A model generated the notes under the pieces. It had not been told where the DNA came from and ran no database searches. It worked only from the letters and a program-made list of their open reading frames with translations. Positions 51,646 to 61,159 of a stretch of DNA of 64,000 bases are shown here, in pieces. Source of the DNA: ZLKRG08 sp046048895 (GTDB lineage: Bacteria; Actinomycetota; Actinomycetes; Nanopelagicales; Nanopelagicaceae); contig JBJOFF010000003.1 in assembly GCA_046048895.1 (NCBI GenBank), forward strand, positions 67,306-131,305, written 5' to 3'. The translations under genes and the position numbers were made by a program. Position 1 is the first letter of the stretch; every line of letters begins with the position of its first letter.

Positions 51646-51674
51646 ATTCTATTTATGAGCCTGAAAACAACCAA
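51646..51674 (-). promoter_or_regulatory. infA-alpha operon promoter
   Basis: On the minus strand TTGGTT (51669-51674) and TAGAAT (51646-51651) are separated by 17 bases. It lies in the gap after the MFS gene, so infA, rpmJ and the alpha genes can be expressed independently of the transport cassette. Confidence 0.65.
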
Positions 51675-51681
51675 ATCGAGG

Positions 51682-52842
51682 TTATTCGGCAGCAGAAGCG
51701 ACCAAACTCGCGCCTAAAAGCGCCGCCATAGACCAGAAAACTGCACCTACTCCAGACCCGTTTGCCAAGACTCCCGCTGCCATCGGAAGCAAAAATTGCC
51801 CCAATCGATTGCCGGTTAATCTAGCTGAGACGGCAAGCGCCCGCTCATCTGCTTTAGTCCTAAGTGAAATTAATGCCATCGTCAGCGGCTGACCGAAACC
51901 AGATGAAAGTCCGGCGATAAACACCAATCCGCCAAGCGTTATTGGATCCGAGGTGTAAACCATTCCGATACATGCAAACATAGTGATTGTCGTTGTAGTA
52001 ATTAATAGCGTCTTATCTGAAATTTTCTTTGTTACATAACCAAGTGAAAATCTAGAGATCATTGAACCAACGGCGCGCAACGAAATAATCAAACCAATAA
52101 TCGCCGGATCGATGGCTCGCTCTTTACCCAGCAATGGCAAGAAAATCACAATCAAATCAAGTGTCGATGAGATAGCCATAGAAATAAATACTGCCAATGA
52201 AATCTCTTTACGCGCTAACATCGATTTTGCTGCGGCCCAAGTACTACTCTGCTCTTGCGCTGCTTTAACCGTTGGTGCACTCTTTCTCCAAGAGAAGGTC
52301 GGCACTAGCGCAATTGACGCTAAAAGAATTGCAAAGATAAATGCATTGTTACTCTCTCGTGGCATGCCATTTGCCAATGAACCTGCAACTAATCCAGCAA
52401 TAACTGGGCCAAAGGTGTGGCCAAGAGATGCGCTAAAGGTGTAGTAACCGAATAATCTGTTGTACTCAGATTTTGGTGCGCGCAAAGCCACCATGGTCTG
52501 TCCACCCACCATTAACGCTAAATGCGCTAATCCACTTAAAGCGGTAGCAATAGCAAGCGAATAAATATCATTTGCAAAAAGCAATGAAGTGCAAGTTGCA
52601 ATTAGCGAGATGGTGCCTACAACTAAAAATTTACCTTCGCCATATTTACCTACCCAACTACCAAATTTGAGCGCAAGCAAAACGGGAAAGAGCGCATAGA
52701 TGGCTCCAATCAAACCAATTGCAGTGGCGCCGGCATCAATTTCAATTGCGCGATAAGTGATGAAGGGACGCACCACATACATGGTGGCTTGAGTGAAGGT
52801 AGAGCTAATTAATAAACGTTTAGCCCAGACTTCAACTGCCAT
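51682..52842 (-). CDS. Major facilitator superfamily transporter
   Basis: A 386-aa membrane protein with about twelve hydrophobic segments in two halves, split by a charged loop near residue 195-215. A weak MFS motif A-like segment lies after the second helix (GSWVGKYGEGKF, near 61). It starts 3 bp after tctA, so it belongs with the tct genes. The substrate, perhaps an organic acid or drug, is not apparent. Confidence 0.82.
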   Translation of the reverse strand: MAVEVWAKRLLISSTFTQATMYVVRPFITYRAIEIDAGATAIGLIGAIYALFPVLLALKFGSWVGKYGEGKFLVVGTISLIATCTSLLFANDIYSLAIATALSGLAHLALMVGGQTMVALRAPKSEYNRLFGYYTFSASLGHTFGPVIAGLVAGSLANGMPRESNNAFIFAILLASIALVPTFSWRKSAPTVKAAQEQSSTWAAAKSMLARKEISLAVFISMAISSTLDLIVIFLPLLGKERAIDPAIIGLIISLRAVGSMISRFSLGYVTKKISDKTLLITTTTITMFACIGMVYTSDPITLGGLVFIAGLSSGFGQPLTMALISLRTKADERALAVSARLTGNRLGQFLLPMAAGVLANGSGVGAVFWSMAALLGASLVASAAE

Positions 52843-52845
52843 TAA

Positions 52846-54357
52846 TTACTTCTTGCTAGTTGGCCACTTGATATCGCGCATTTTGATCGCTCGCCAGATA
52901 AATGGCGTAAATACGATTGCTGCAAGAAGCAGATAGAGCGCTTTTGAAAGCGGGGTTGTATACAGAGCTGATACTTCGCCGCCACTAATTTGCAATGCGC
53001 GACGCATTTGAAGTTCGGCCATCGGGCTGAGTATTAATCCAATAATTAGCGGGGTGATCGGTACTCCAAAACGTCGGAATACATATCCAATCAGTGCCAC
53101 TCCAAGCGCAATCCATAAATCAAAGATGGCATTGTTGGCAACATATGCTCCCATGAGTGCGAAAGTGGTAATTCCCGCAAAAAGATAAGGTTTTGGAATA
53201 TGAAGTAACTTCACCCAAACTTTTACAAATGGCAAGTTCAGTACCAATAACAGGGTGTTACCGACAAATAGCGCTGCAATTAAAGTCCAAACTACATCTG
53301 GATTTGTCACAAATAGCAGTGGACCAGCTTGAATGTTGTAAGTTTGAAAAGCTACCAAGATAACCGCTGCAGTTGCAGAAGTTGGTAAACCAAGTGCCAA
53401 TAGCGGAACTAGCGCACCTGCCGCATTTGCATTGTTCGCTGCCTCAGGTCCAGCAACGCCTTCAATTGCACCTTTTCCGAATTCATCTTTATTTTTAGAG
53501 AGATTCTTCTCAACTGAATAACTTAAGAATGTCGGAACTTCTGAGCCACCAGCAGGAATTACACCCAATGGAAAACCAATCGCAGTACCGCGAAGCCATG
53601 GTTTCCATGATCTGCGAATATCGGCTTTAGTCATTAAAGCTTTACCTTGCATCGTAATAATTGACCAACCACTCTCCTTGGCGCGCGCTGCAATATAAAG
53701 CGCTTCACCAAGTGCGAAGATTGAGACAATTACAGTTACAGTTTCGATTCCATCAATAGCATGTAGATTTCCGAAAGTTAGACGAACGGCGCCAGATTGC
53801 AGATCAGATCCCACTAAGCCAAGTGCCAAACCAACTGATAGCGAGACCATTCCGCGAATCATTGATGAGCCAAGTAGCGAACCTACGGTCATAAAGGCGA
53901 CTAACATCAGCGCGAAGTAATCCGCGGCAGTAACTTCAATCGCCCAATTAGCTAGCGAAGGAGCTGCAAAAGCCAATATCGCTGTAGCAATCGTGCCAGC
54001 TACGAAAGAACCCAGCGCCGCAGTAGCCAAAGCTGCGCCAGCTCGACCTCGTTTAGCCATCTGATGGCCCTCAAGTGCCGTAATCACCGAACCAGATTCA
54101 CCCGGAGTATTCAACAAAATTGAAGTGGTTGATCCACCGTACATCGCTCCGTAATAAATTGCAGCAAACATAATTAACGCTGATGCTGGATTAATTGTGT
54201 AAGTAATCGGTAGCAGTAACGCAATTGCCAAAGCTGGACCAATTCCAGGTAGCACACCAACGAGAGTTCCTAAAATGGTGCCTAATAGCCCGAACATTAA
54301 ATTGGTGAGCGTTAACGCGCTAGCAAAACCCTGTAATAAAGATTCTATGTTGCTCAT
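52846..54357 (-). CDS. tctA: Tripartite tricarboxylate transporter, large permease TctA
   Basis: A 503-aa membrane protein of about twelve segments. It has the family features GTLVGVLPGIGPALAIALLLP near the N-terminus, YYGAMYGGSTTSILLNTPGE near 68, and the GIPLGVIPAGGSEVPTFLSY type repeat near 260. It forms the sodium- or proton-coupled channel of the TTT system with TctB. It overlaps tctB by ATGA. Confidence 0.93.
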   Translation of the reverse strand: MSNIESLLQGFASALTLTNLMFGLLGTILGTLVGVLPGIGPALAIALLLPITYTINPASALIMFAAIYYGAMYGGSTTSILLNTPGESGSVITALEGHQMAKRGRAGAALATAALGSFVAGTIATAILAFAAPSLANWAIEVTAADYFALMLVAFMTVGSLLGSSMIRGMVSLSVGLALGLVGSDLQSGAVRLTFGNLHAIDGIETVTVIVSIFALGEALYIAARAKESGWSIITMQGKALMTKADIRRSWKPWLRGTAIGFPLGVIPAGGSEVPTFLSYSVEKNLSKNKDEFGKGAIEGVAGPEAANNANAAGALVPLLALGLPTSATAAVILVAFQTYNIQAGPLLFVTNPDVVWTLIAALFVGNTLLLVLNLPFVKVWVKLLHIPKPYLFAGITTFALMGAYVANNAIFDLWIALGVALIGYVFRRFGVPITPLIIGLILSPMAELQMRRALQISGGEVSALYTTPLSKALYLLLAAIVFTPFIWRAIKMRDIKWPTSKK

Positions 54358-54845
54358 AGGATTCCATCCAGAATGCCAGCCGGAAGATTTACATTTAATA
54401 ATTTAGTAAACGATAAATAAACAACTAACGCGAAAATAAGTGCAATTAAAAAATTCTTTAATAACTTGCGAGCCCCGTATGCAAATCCAACTCCAAAGAA
54501 AACCACTGTGGAAGCGACTACAAAGCCAGCGCTCTCAATTAAAAATGGATAGGTCAAAATAGAACCCGATACCATTCCTAAAGTTTTCCAATCCGTCTTT
54601 GAGTGAATCTCGCCAAATTCGGTGCCTTCTGGTTGTCCATAATTTCCACGCAAAACTTCAACTGCGAGCGCAATCGATACGATGATGATGAAGCTGCCGA
54701 TAATGGTTGGAAATACTTGTGGACCAACGCTGCCAGAGCCTGGCGGTACCAACATATTTTTGGTATCAATTAAAACAATAATGCCAAGCAGCAGAAGAGA
54801 GCCCGCAAACGCGAGCTCTCCCACTGCTTCTTTTTTGATCTTCAA
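54354..54845 (-). CDS. tctB: Tripartite tricarboxylate transporter, small permease TctB
   Basis: A 163-aa protein with four hydrophobic segments and the family pattern GSGSVGPQVFPTIIGSFII near residue 36. It is the small membrane subunit partnering TctA. It lies 28 bp after tctC. Confidence 0.9.
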   Translation of the reverse strand: MKIKKEAVGELAFAGSLLLLGIIVLIDTKNMLVPPGSGSVGPQVFPTIIGSFIIIVSIALAVEVLRGNYGQPEGTEFGEIHSKTDWKTLGMVSGSILTYPFLIESAGFVVASTVVFFGVGFAYGARKLLKNFLIALIFALVVYLSFTKLLNVNLPAGILDGIL

Positions 54846-54873
54846 TTTAAAGGTTAACTTTTTAGGCTAACTT

Positions 54874-56013
54874 TTATGCCAGTCCTAGACTTACCAATAA
54901 CTTGGTTACTGAGACCGTCTGTTCCTCAATGAAATCTTTGAAATCATTGCCGCGGAATTCAAGATCGGTCCAATCTTTAGCCTTCAGCGTTGCCTTCCAT
55001 GCATTACCTGCACGAACTACATCCGCAACTTTGGCCATATTTAGACGCTCAGCCGCAGAAAGTCCGCCTGGGGCATCAAATCCACGCCAGTTACCAAATG
55101 TCATATCGATGCCCTGCTGAATCAGAGTCTTACCCTTCATTGAAGCAAGTGGTTTTGCTGATGAAAGCGCCAATACACGTAACTTTCCAGCCTTCACATA
55201 TGAAGCAAATTCAGAGGTTCCAGAAACACCAGCAACTGTCTGCTTTGAAAGTACTGAAGTAGTAACTTCGCCGCCGCCTGCATATGGAACGTAGTTCATA
55301 TCAGTTGCCTTAACGCCAACCTTCTCAACTAGTAGTCCCATGAATACATGGTCAACTGTGCCCTTTGATCCACCAGCAATTGGCATCGCCTTTGGATTTG
55401 CCTTGATGTCATCTAGTAATTGATTGATAGTGCGGTACTTAGATGATGAAGGAACCACAATCGCTTCCCATTCACGCATTAAGCCTGAAATTTGGGTGTT
55501 ATCAGAGAGCTTCAACTTAGATTTTGTTGAGGCTACACCTGCAACCATTGCAAAACCATTAATGAATGCCACATCAGAACGATTCTTCTGATCTTGGAAA
55601 TAACCAAGACCGACAGTTCCGGAGCCACCTGACTTATAAGAAACGGTGTAATCGCCGAGCATGCCTTCAGCCTTCATTGCATCCGCGAATGCAATTGCAG
55701 TGGTGCCATAACCGCCACCAACACCTGAAGATGAAACCCATTCAAGCTTTGAAATTGGCTTTACATCCTTGTACCACCACTTTGCTTGACCCTTCAATGT
55801 ACCGGTCTGAACGATCATGCAAGTTAGATCTGATCCATCAACGCCTTTGCCTGCTGCTTTAGCGCCGCTCTTTGCTGCTGCTTCGGTGCAATCTGCGCCC
55901 ACTACCGCTTTAGATGCTGGCTTTGGCGCTGCAAATGAAGTTGCAGCGCTGCTTAAAACTAACGCTGCAGTTGCGGCAACTGTAATCGCGCCTAAAAACT
56001 TCTTTGTTTTCAT
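54874..56013 (-). CDS. tctC: Tripartite tricarboxylate transporter binding protein TctC, with an N-terminal Cys mini-domain
   Basis: A 379-aa secreted binding protein. A signal peptide (about residues 1-29, ending SFAA) is followed by a short segment with Cys42, Cys65 and Trp79-Trp80, and then the Bug/TctC domain (VGGGYGTTAIAFADAM near 97, GGSGTVGLGYF, VPYAGGGEV near 240). The extra N-terminal segment is not part of standard TctC. No lipobox is visible. The ligand should be a carboxylate, by family. It heads the cassette. Confidence 0.9.
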   Translation of the reverse strand: MKTKKFLGAITVAATAALVLSSAATSFAAPKPASKAVVGADCTEAAAKSGAKAAGKGVDGSDLTCMIVQTGTLKGQAKWWYKDVKPISKLEWVSSSGVGGGYGTTAIAFADAMKAEGMLGDYTVSYKSGGSGTVGLGYFQDQKNRSDVAFINGFAMVAGVASTKSKLKLSDNTQISGLMREWEAIVVPSSSKYRTINQLLDDIKANPKAMPIAGGSKGTVDHVFMGLLVEKVGVKATDMNYVPYAGGGEVTTSVLSKQTVAGVSGTSEFASYVKAGKLRVLALSSAKPLASMKGKTLIQQGIDMTFGNWRGFDAPGGLSAAERLNMAKVADVVRAGNAWKATLKAKDWTDLEFRGNDFKDFIEEQTVSVTKLLVSLGLA

Positions 56014-56059
56014 TAGCTCTTTCTCTCTTTCCCTTGTAAACGAGGTCGGGAATTGTGCG

Positions 56060-56071
56060 AACCTATAGGTT
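56060..56071. promoter_or_regulatory. Palindrome upstream of tctC, candidate operator
   Basis: AACCTATAGGTT is a perfect 12-bp palindrome about 47 bp before the tctC start, in the 102-bp map-tctC gap. It includes TATAGG, a possible weak -10. It could be a repressor site controlling the transport cassette; there is no other evidence. Confidence 0.35.
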
Positions 56072-56115
56072 AAAACGCTCGAAATGAATGAATTTAGATA
56101 ACTTTTATTTAACTT

Positions 56116-56925
56116 TTAGAGTAAATCTGAGATTTCTACGCCTAAGCGACCCAATTCGCTCTTACCGCCATCAAGCGATGTCAGCACAAATGGCTTGCCA
56201 TCTGGGGCGATGCAATATGAATTTTCAAAGTGCGAACCACGAGATTTATCTTGGCTAACCACAGTCCAATCATCGCCCAAAACTTTGGTTTTATGTGTTC
56301 CACGAGTAATCATCGGTTCGATTGCTAAACAGATTCCTTCAACTAAATCAGGACCATTTCCTGGCTTTCCGAAATTAAGTACATGCGGTTCCATGTGCAT
56401 GGCAGTGCCAATTCCATGTCCGCCATATTCACGCAAAATTCCATACTTGCCTTGGGAATTTATATACTCTTCAATTGCATGACCGATATCAGAGAGCTTG
56501 GCGCCTTTCTTGCCTGCTGCAATTCCGCGCCACATTGATTCTTCGCAAGTCTCCAACATCTTTTGATCTGCTGGATCTGCTGCACCAACAACTACTGAAA
56601 AGGCGGCATCTCCATGCCAACCATCAATAATCGCGCCACAATCAATAGAAACTACATCGCCCTCAAGAATCACGCGTTCTCCGGGAATGCCATGCACAAT
56701 CTCATCATTTACTGATACACAGATAGTTGCTGGATATCCGTGATAACCAAGGAAATTAGATTTTCCACCACCGCGTTTGATATTCGCTGCTGCCACTGCA
56801 TCAAGTGCAGAGGTAGTCATGCCAGGTTTGATGGTTTCGCGCAGTAACTGCAAGGTCTCGCCTACCAATAGACCCGCTTTGCGCATGGTTTTTAATTGAT
56901 CAAGAGTCTTTAACTCAATCGCCAT
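56116..56925 (-). CDS. map: Methionine aminopeptidase, type I
   Basis: A 269-aa dimetal enzyme removing initiator methionine. It has SVNDEIVHGIPG near 80 with the catalytic His, metal ligands in DCGAIIDGWHGDAAF, and GGHGIGTAMHMEPHV near 175. Gene order secY-adk-map is standard; the next ribosomal gene, infA, is displaced by the transport cassette. Confidence 0.96.
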   Translation of the reverse strand: MAIELKTLDQLKTMRKAGLLVGETLQLLRETIKPGMTTSALDAVAAANIKRGGGKSNFLGYHGYPATICVSVNDEIVHGIPGERVILEGDVVSIDCGAIIDGWHGDAAFSVVVGAADPADQKMLETCEESMWRGIAAGKKGAKLSDIGHAIEEYINSQGKYGILREYGGHGIGTAMHMEPHVLNFGKPGNGPDLVEGICLAIEPMITRGTHKTKVLGDDWTVVSQDKSRGSHFENSYCIAPDGKPFVLTSLDGGKSELGRLGVEISDLL

Positions 56926-56950
56926 GCTTAAACTACTTACCTTTATTCAT

Positions 56951-57601
56951 TTACTTGACGCGAGATAACGCAGCGATTGCAGAGTCCGTAATTTCATTTA
57001 CTGGACCTGATGCGGAGATGGTAATCAATAAACCTTCATTGCGATAAAAAGAGATGATCGGCTCGGTCTGCTCTGCATAAACTTCTAAACGGCGCTTAAT
57101 AACTTCTGCCTTGTCATCATCGCGCTGCACCAATGCACTTCCGCAGCCATCACAAACGCCTTCAACTGCAGGTTTTTCATTAACAATATGGAAAGTGCGC
57201 TGGCAATTTGGGCAGGCGCGACGACCAGAGAGACGGGAAACGATCTCTGCTTGATCAACGCTAAGTTCTAGAGCTGCATGAAGCGGAGTTCCCTTTTCGG
57301 CCAATACTGCGCGAAGTACTTCGGCTTGCGCAACATTACGTGGATAGCCATCAAGTAAGAAGCCATTATCAAGATCGCCTTGATTTAATCGATCTTTCAC
57401 CATGTCATTTGTAACTGAATCCGGTACAAGTTCGCCTTTATCCATGTACTTCTTCGCTTCCAAACCAAGTGGCGTATTTCCTTTTAGGTTTGCGCGGAAG
57501 ATGTCGCCAGTAGAGATATGAGGAATTGCAAAGTGCGCGGCAAGAAATTGTGCTTGGGTTCCCTTGCCTGCGCCCGGTGCTCCGACCAGGACTAGTCGCA
57601 T
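56951..57601 (-). CDS. adk: Adenylate kinase with zinc-type lid
   Basis: A 216-aa kinase interconverting AMP, ADP and ATP. P-loop GAPGAGKGTQ is at 7-16, the AMP-binding DGYPRNVAQAE near 84. The long lid carries Cys130, Cys133, Cys150 and Cys153, a structural zinc site known from Gram-positive enzymes. Its ATG shares one base with the secY stop. Confidence 0.96.
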   Translation of the reverse strand: MRLVLVGAPGAGKGTQAQFLAAHFAIPHISTGDIFRANLKGNTPLGLEAKKYMDKGELVPDSVTNDMVKDRLNQGDLDNGFLLDGYPRNVAQAEVLRAVLAEKGTPLHAALELSVDQAEIVSRLSGRRACPNCQRTFHIVNEKPAVEGVCDGCGSALVQRDDDKAEVIKRRLEVYAEQTEPIISFYRNEGLLITISASGPVNEITDSAIAALSRVK

Positions 57602-58896
57602 TATTTTAAGAATCCCTCATAGCTGCGCTGTTGTAGCTGTGATTCGATCTGCTTTGCAGTATCGAGACCAACACCAACCACAATCAAAATTGCAGTTCCG
57701 CCGAATGGGAAGTTCTGAGTTGCTCCGAAGAGAATCAAAGCTCCGATTGGAATAATCGCAACTAACGCAAGATAAATAGAACCTGGCGCAGTAATACGTG
57801 AAAGTACATACTGTAGATACTCTGCAGTTGGCTTACCTGCGCGAATACCTGGAATAAATCCACCGTACTTCTTCATATTATCTGCAACCTCATCTGGATT
57901 AAATGTGATTGCTACATAGAAGTAGGTAAAGAAGATAATTAATAGCGCATATGTAGCTACATAAATTGGGTGATCGCCCTGTACAAAGTTACGTGAGATC
58001 CAAACTGCCCAACCTGCAGTGCTATTTGTGAAGTTAACAATTAGCGATGGGATATAGAGCAATGAAGATGCGAAGATCACTGGAATTACGCCAGCCTGGT
58101 TAACCTTAATCGGAATGTAGGTGCTGGTGCCGCCGTATGTTTGGCGACCGACCATGCGCTTTGCATACTGCACTGGAATACGGCGCTGTGATTGTTCGAC
58201 GAAAACTACCGCTGCCACAACCAGAATTCCGACTGCAAGTACGAATAGGAATGCGAACCAACCCTTCTGTACTTGGATGCTCCAAAGGTTGCCAGGGAAT
58301 CCTGCTGCAATTGAGGTAAAGATCAAGATTGACATACCGTTACCAACACCGCGATCAGTAATTAGTTCGCCTAGCCACATAATTACAGAGGTTCCGGCGG
58401 TCATTACGAAAATCATGGTGACGATACGCTGCCATGAAGTATCAGGAATGATTGGCAGAGTACATCCACTTAGTAGGCGACCTGGTGTACGGGCTACTGC
58501 GACAAGTCCGGTTGATTGCAATACTGCAAGACCGATTGTTAAGTAACGGGTGTACTGAGTTAACTTTGCAGTTCCTGATTGACCTTCATTCTTAAGAGCT
58601 TCAAAACGTGGAATAACTACAGTCAAAAGCTGAACGATGATCGAGCTGGTGATGTAAGGCATGATGCCAAGTGCGAATACTGAGAGTTGAAGTAACGCAC
58701 CACCAGAGAAAAGGTTAATTAATCCAAATAATCCACCAGATTGAACTTGGTTCAAGCACTCTTGCACGTTGGTGTAAGAGACACCTGGTGTTGGCACTAC
58801 TGATCCGAAACGGAAGAGCGCCATGATTGAGAGAGTAAAGAAGATCTTCTTACGAAGGTCCGGTGTTTTAAAAGCCTTACCAAATGCTGAAAGCAT
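57601..58896 (-). CDS. secY: Protein translocase subunit SecY
   Basis: A 431-aa channel protein with ten membrane segments, beginning FGKAFKTPDLRKKIFFTL. It contains LGIMPYITSSIIVQLL near 76 and the cytosolic loop residues of GRQTYGGTSTYIP. It forms the Sec pore in the cytoplasmic membrane. The 50-bp gap from rplO holds nothing I recognise. Confidence 0.97.
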   Translation of the reverse strand: MLSAFGKAFKTPDLRKKIFFTLSIMALFRFGSVVPTPGVSYTNVQECLNQVQSGGLFGLINLFSGGALLQLSVFALGIMPYITSSIIVQLLTVVIPRFEALKNEGQSGTAKLTQYTRYLTIGLAVLQSTGLVAVARTPGRLLSGCTLPIIPDTSWQRIVTMIFVMTAGTSVIMWLGELITDRGVGNGMSILIFTSIAAGFPGNLWSIQVQKGWFAFLFVLAVGILVVAAVVFVEQSQRRIPVQYAKRMVGRQTYGGTSTYIPIKVNQAGVIPVIFASSLLYIPSLIVNFTNSTAGWAVWISRNFVQGDHPIYVATYALLIIFFTYFYVAITFNPDEVADNMKKYGGFIPGIRAGKPTAEYLQYVLSRITAPGSIYLALVAIIPIGALILFGATQNFPFGGTAILIVVGVGLDTAKQIESQLQQRSYEGFLK

Positions 58897-58946
58897 TAGA
58901 TCTTCTCCTACTCGCTATCTGAATTTCGTATTCTAAGTTGAAACGC

Positions 58947-59387
58947 TTACAGAGTCTTAGTTGAACCGCCTGCAGCAGCGATCTTTTCAGCAGCTGATGC
59001 TGAGAATGCATGTGCAGTTACGTTTACCTTGACGCTGATTTCGCCATTGCCAAGCACCTTAACAGGGTAGCTATCGCGAACTGCGCCGGCCTTAATTAAA
59101 TCTGCAACAGTTACATCGCCACCCTTAGGGAATAGCTCATTAATTGTTGAGACATTTACAGCCTGATATTCAACGCGTGCTGGATTCTTAAATCCACGAA
59201 GCTTTGGTAGACGCATTACTAATGGAAGCTGACCACCTTCGAAGCCGATACGGACCACGTTACGTGCACGTGTTCCCTTACCGCCGCGACCTGCAGTCTT
59301 TCCCTTAGATGCCTCACCGCGACCCTTACGAGTCTTAGCCTTCTTAGCACCAGGTGCTGGACGTAAATGATGAAGTTTTAGTGTCAT
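58947..59387 (-). CDS. rplO: 50S ribosomal protein L15
   Basis: A 146-aa protein with the basic N-terminal tail (LHHLRPAPGAKKAKTRKGRG) and FEGGQLPLVMRLPKLRGFKN near 50. Follows rpmD by 2 bp in the standard spc order. Confidence 0.97.
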   Translation of the reverse strand: MTLKLHHLRPAPGAKKAKTRKGRGEASKGKTAGRGGKGTRARNVVRIGFEGGQLPLVMRLPKLRGFKNPARVEYQAVNVSTINELFPKGGDVTVADLIKAGAVRDSYPVKVLGNGEISVKVNVTAHAFSASAAEKIAAAGGSTKTL

Positions 59388-59389
59388 TC

Positions 59390-59572
59390 TTATTCAACCT
59401 CCTCGACCTTGATCAAGTGGCGAACAGCATGAACCATTCCACGGATCTCTGGACGATCTTCTTTAACAACTACATCGTTGATGCGCTTTAAACCAAGTGA
59501 ACGCAAAGTGTCGCGTAGCTCTGGCTTATTGCCAACCTTCGAACGAATTTGGGTAACTTTCAAACGTGGCAT
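59390..59572 (-). CDS. rpmD: 50S ribosomal protein L30
   Basis: A 60-aa protein (LKVTQIRSKVGNKPELRDTL, then RGMVHAVRHLIKVEEV). Its ATG shares a base with the rpsE stop. Confidence 0.96.
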   Translation of the reverse strand: MPRLKVTQIRSKVGNKPELRDTLRSLGLKRINDVVVKEDRPEIRGMVHAVRHLIKVEEVE

Positions 59573-60237
59573 TACGCACCTACCTTGTCTGTAGCTTTAT
59601 CAGATACCTTCTCGCTTGGTTGTTGTGATGCGCGAATAATCGCTGCAGGAGCAACATCTTCAAGTGGACGGTTACGACGAGCTGCAATTGTTGATGGAGC
59701 TTCTAATTGACGAAGCGCAACTGCGGTTGCATGCACCATATTGATTGCATTATTTGAGCCGAGTGACTTTGTAAGTACGTCGGTAATTCCTGCGCACTCA
59801 AGTACTGCACGAACTGGACCACCAGCGATAACACCGGTACCAGGAGCAGCTGGGCGAAGCAACACGATTCCGGCAGCTTTCTCACCTTGAACTGGATGAG
59901 GAATTGTTCCTTGAATACGTGGCACTTTGAAGAATGACTTCTTCGCTTCTTCAACAGCCTTTGAAATTGCTTGCGGAACTTCCTTTGACTTTCCGTAACC
60001 AACACCAACTAGACCATTGCCATCGCCAACAACTACTAGAGCTGTAAATGCGAAGCGACGTCCACCCTTAACCACCTTTGAAACGCGGTTGATAAATACC
60101 ACGCGCTCGATGTATGGGCTCTTCTCACGTGGTGACTCTTCGCGACGATCGCGACCGCGACCGCCACGCTTGCCGCGTGTATCTTCCTTTGCGCCTTCTG
60201 CAGTTCCTGCAGCAACTGTTGTTGTGTTCTCAGCCAT
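59572..60237 (-). CDS. rpsE: 30S ribosomal protein S5
   Basis: A 221-aa protein with an acidic/basic N-terminal extension of about 40 residues before YIERVVFINRVSKVVKGG, typical for actinobacteria. The C-terminal domain holds GTGVIAGGPVRAVLE. It overlaps both neighbours by one base. Confidence 0.97.
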   Translation of the reverse strand: MAENTTTVAAGTAEGAKEDTRGKRGGRGRDRREESPREKSPYIERVVFINRVSKVVKGGRRFAFTALVVVGDGNGLVGVGYGKSKEVPQAISKAVEEAKKSFFKVPRIQGTIPHPVQGEKAAGIVLLRPAAPGTGVIAGGPVRAVLECAGITDVLTKSLGSNNAINMVHATAVALRQLEAPSTIAARRNRPLEDVAPAAIIRASQQPSEKVSDKATDKVGA

Positions 60238-60614
60238 TAGAAGACCAATCCATTCTCTCGTGCGCTATCAGCAAGTGCTGCAATGCGACCGTGGTACTTA
60301 TTTCCACCGCGATCAAAGACAACTTCGGTAACGCCAGCATCTTTGCCACGCTTAGCAATAAGCGCGCCAACTTCCTTTGACTTACCAGTCTTATCTGCAG
60401 ATGACTTACGTAGCGCATCTTCCATGGTTGATGCGTATGCAAGAGTCTTGCCTTGTGAATCATCAACGATCTGTACGAACAAGTGACGAGCAGAGCGTGA
60501 GACAACTAAACGTGGACGTGCAGCGGTACCAGCAATCTTCTTACGAAGACGGAAGTGACGGCGAGCGCGTGCATTGGTAGCCGAACCCTTACGAACCTTT
60601 ACAGAGATTCCCAT
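60237..60614 (-). CDS. rplR: 50S ribosomal protein L18
   Basis: A 125-aa 5S rRNA-binding protein (RRHFRLRKKIAGTAARPRLV near 18; FDRGGNKYHGRIAALADSAR near the end). One-base overlaps on both sides. Confidence 0.97.
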   Translation of the reverse strand: MGISVKVRKGSATNARARRHFRLRKKIAGTAARPRLVVSRSARHLFVQIVDDSQGKTLAYASTMEDALRKSSADKTGKSKEVGALIAKRGKDAGVTEVVFDRGGNKYHGRIAALADSARENGLVF

Positions 60615-61153
60615 TACTTCTTACCTGCCTTTCCAGCCTTACGACGTACTGGTTCACCAAGTAGACGAAGACCCTTACCCTTATATGGATCGGCCTTACG
60701 TAGCTTCTTGATCTTTGCAGCGGTCTCTCCGACTAACTGCTTATCGATACCAGTAATTGTTAATTCAGTCTGTGATGGAGCCTTGAAGGTAATTCCTTCT
60801 GGCGCTTGGAAAAGAATTGGGTGTGAGTAACCAAGCTGGAACTCAAGATCCTTACCCTTTTCAGCCACACGGTAACCAACACCAACGATGTTGATCTGTA
60901 GTGAGTATCCATTTGTTACGCCTTCAATTGCATTTGCAATCAAAGTACGTGATAGACCGTGAAGTGAACGTGAAAGACGCTCGTCATTTGGACGAACAAC
61001 TGTTAATACGTCGCCTTCTTTTGAAACCTTAATTGGTTCTGTAATTGCAACAGACAATGAACCCTTTGGTCCTTTAACTGCAACATCATTTCCAGTGATT
61101 GTTACTTCAACACCTGAAGGAACAGTGATTGGCTTACGACCGATACGTGACAT
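60614..61153 (-). CDS. rplF: 50S ribosomal protein L6
   Basis: A 179-aa protein (SRIGRKPITVPSGVEVTI at the start and PYKGKGLRLLGEPVRRKAGK at the end, the L6 signature). It lies 6 bp after rpsH. Confidence 0.97.
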   Translation of the reverse strand: MSRIGRKPITVPSGVEVTITGNDVAVKGPKGSLSVAITEPIKVSKEGDVLTVVRPNDERLSRSLHGLSRTLIANAIEGVTNGYSLQINIVGVGYRVAEKGKDLEFQLGYSHPILFQAPEGITFKAPSQTELTITGIDKQLVGETAAKIKKLRKADPYKGKGLRLLGEPVRRKAGKAGKK

Positions 61154-61159
61154 CTGTAA

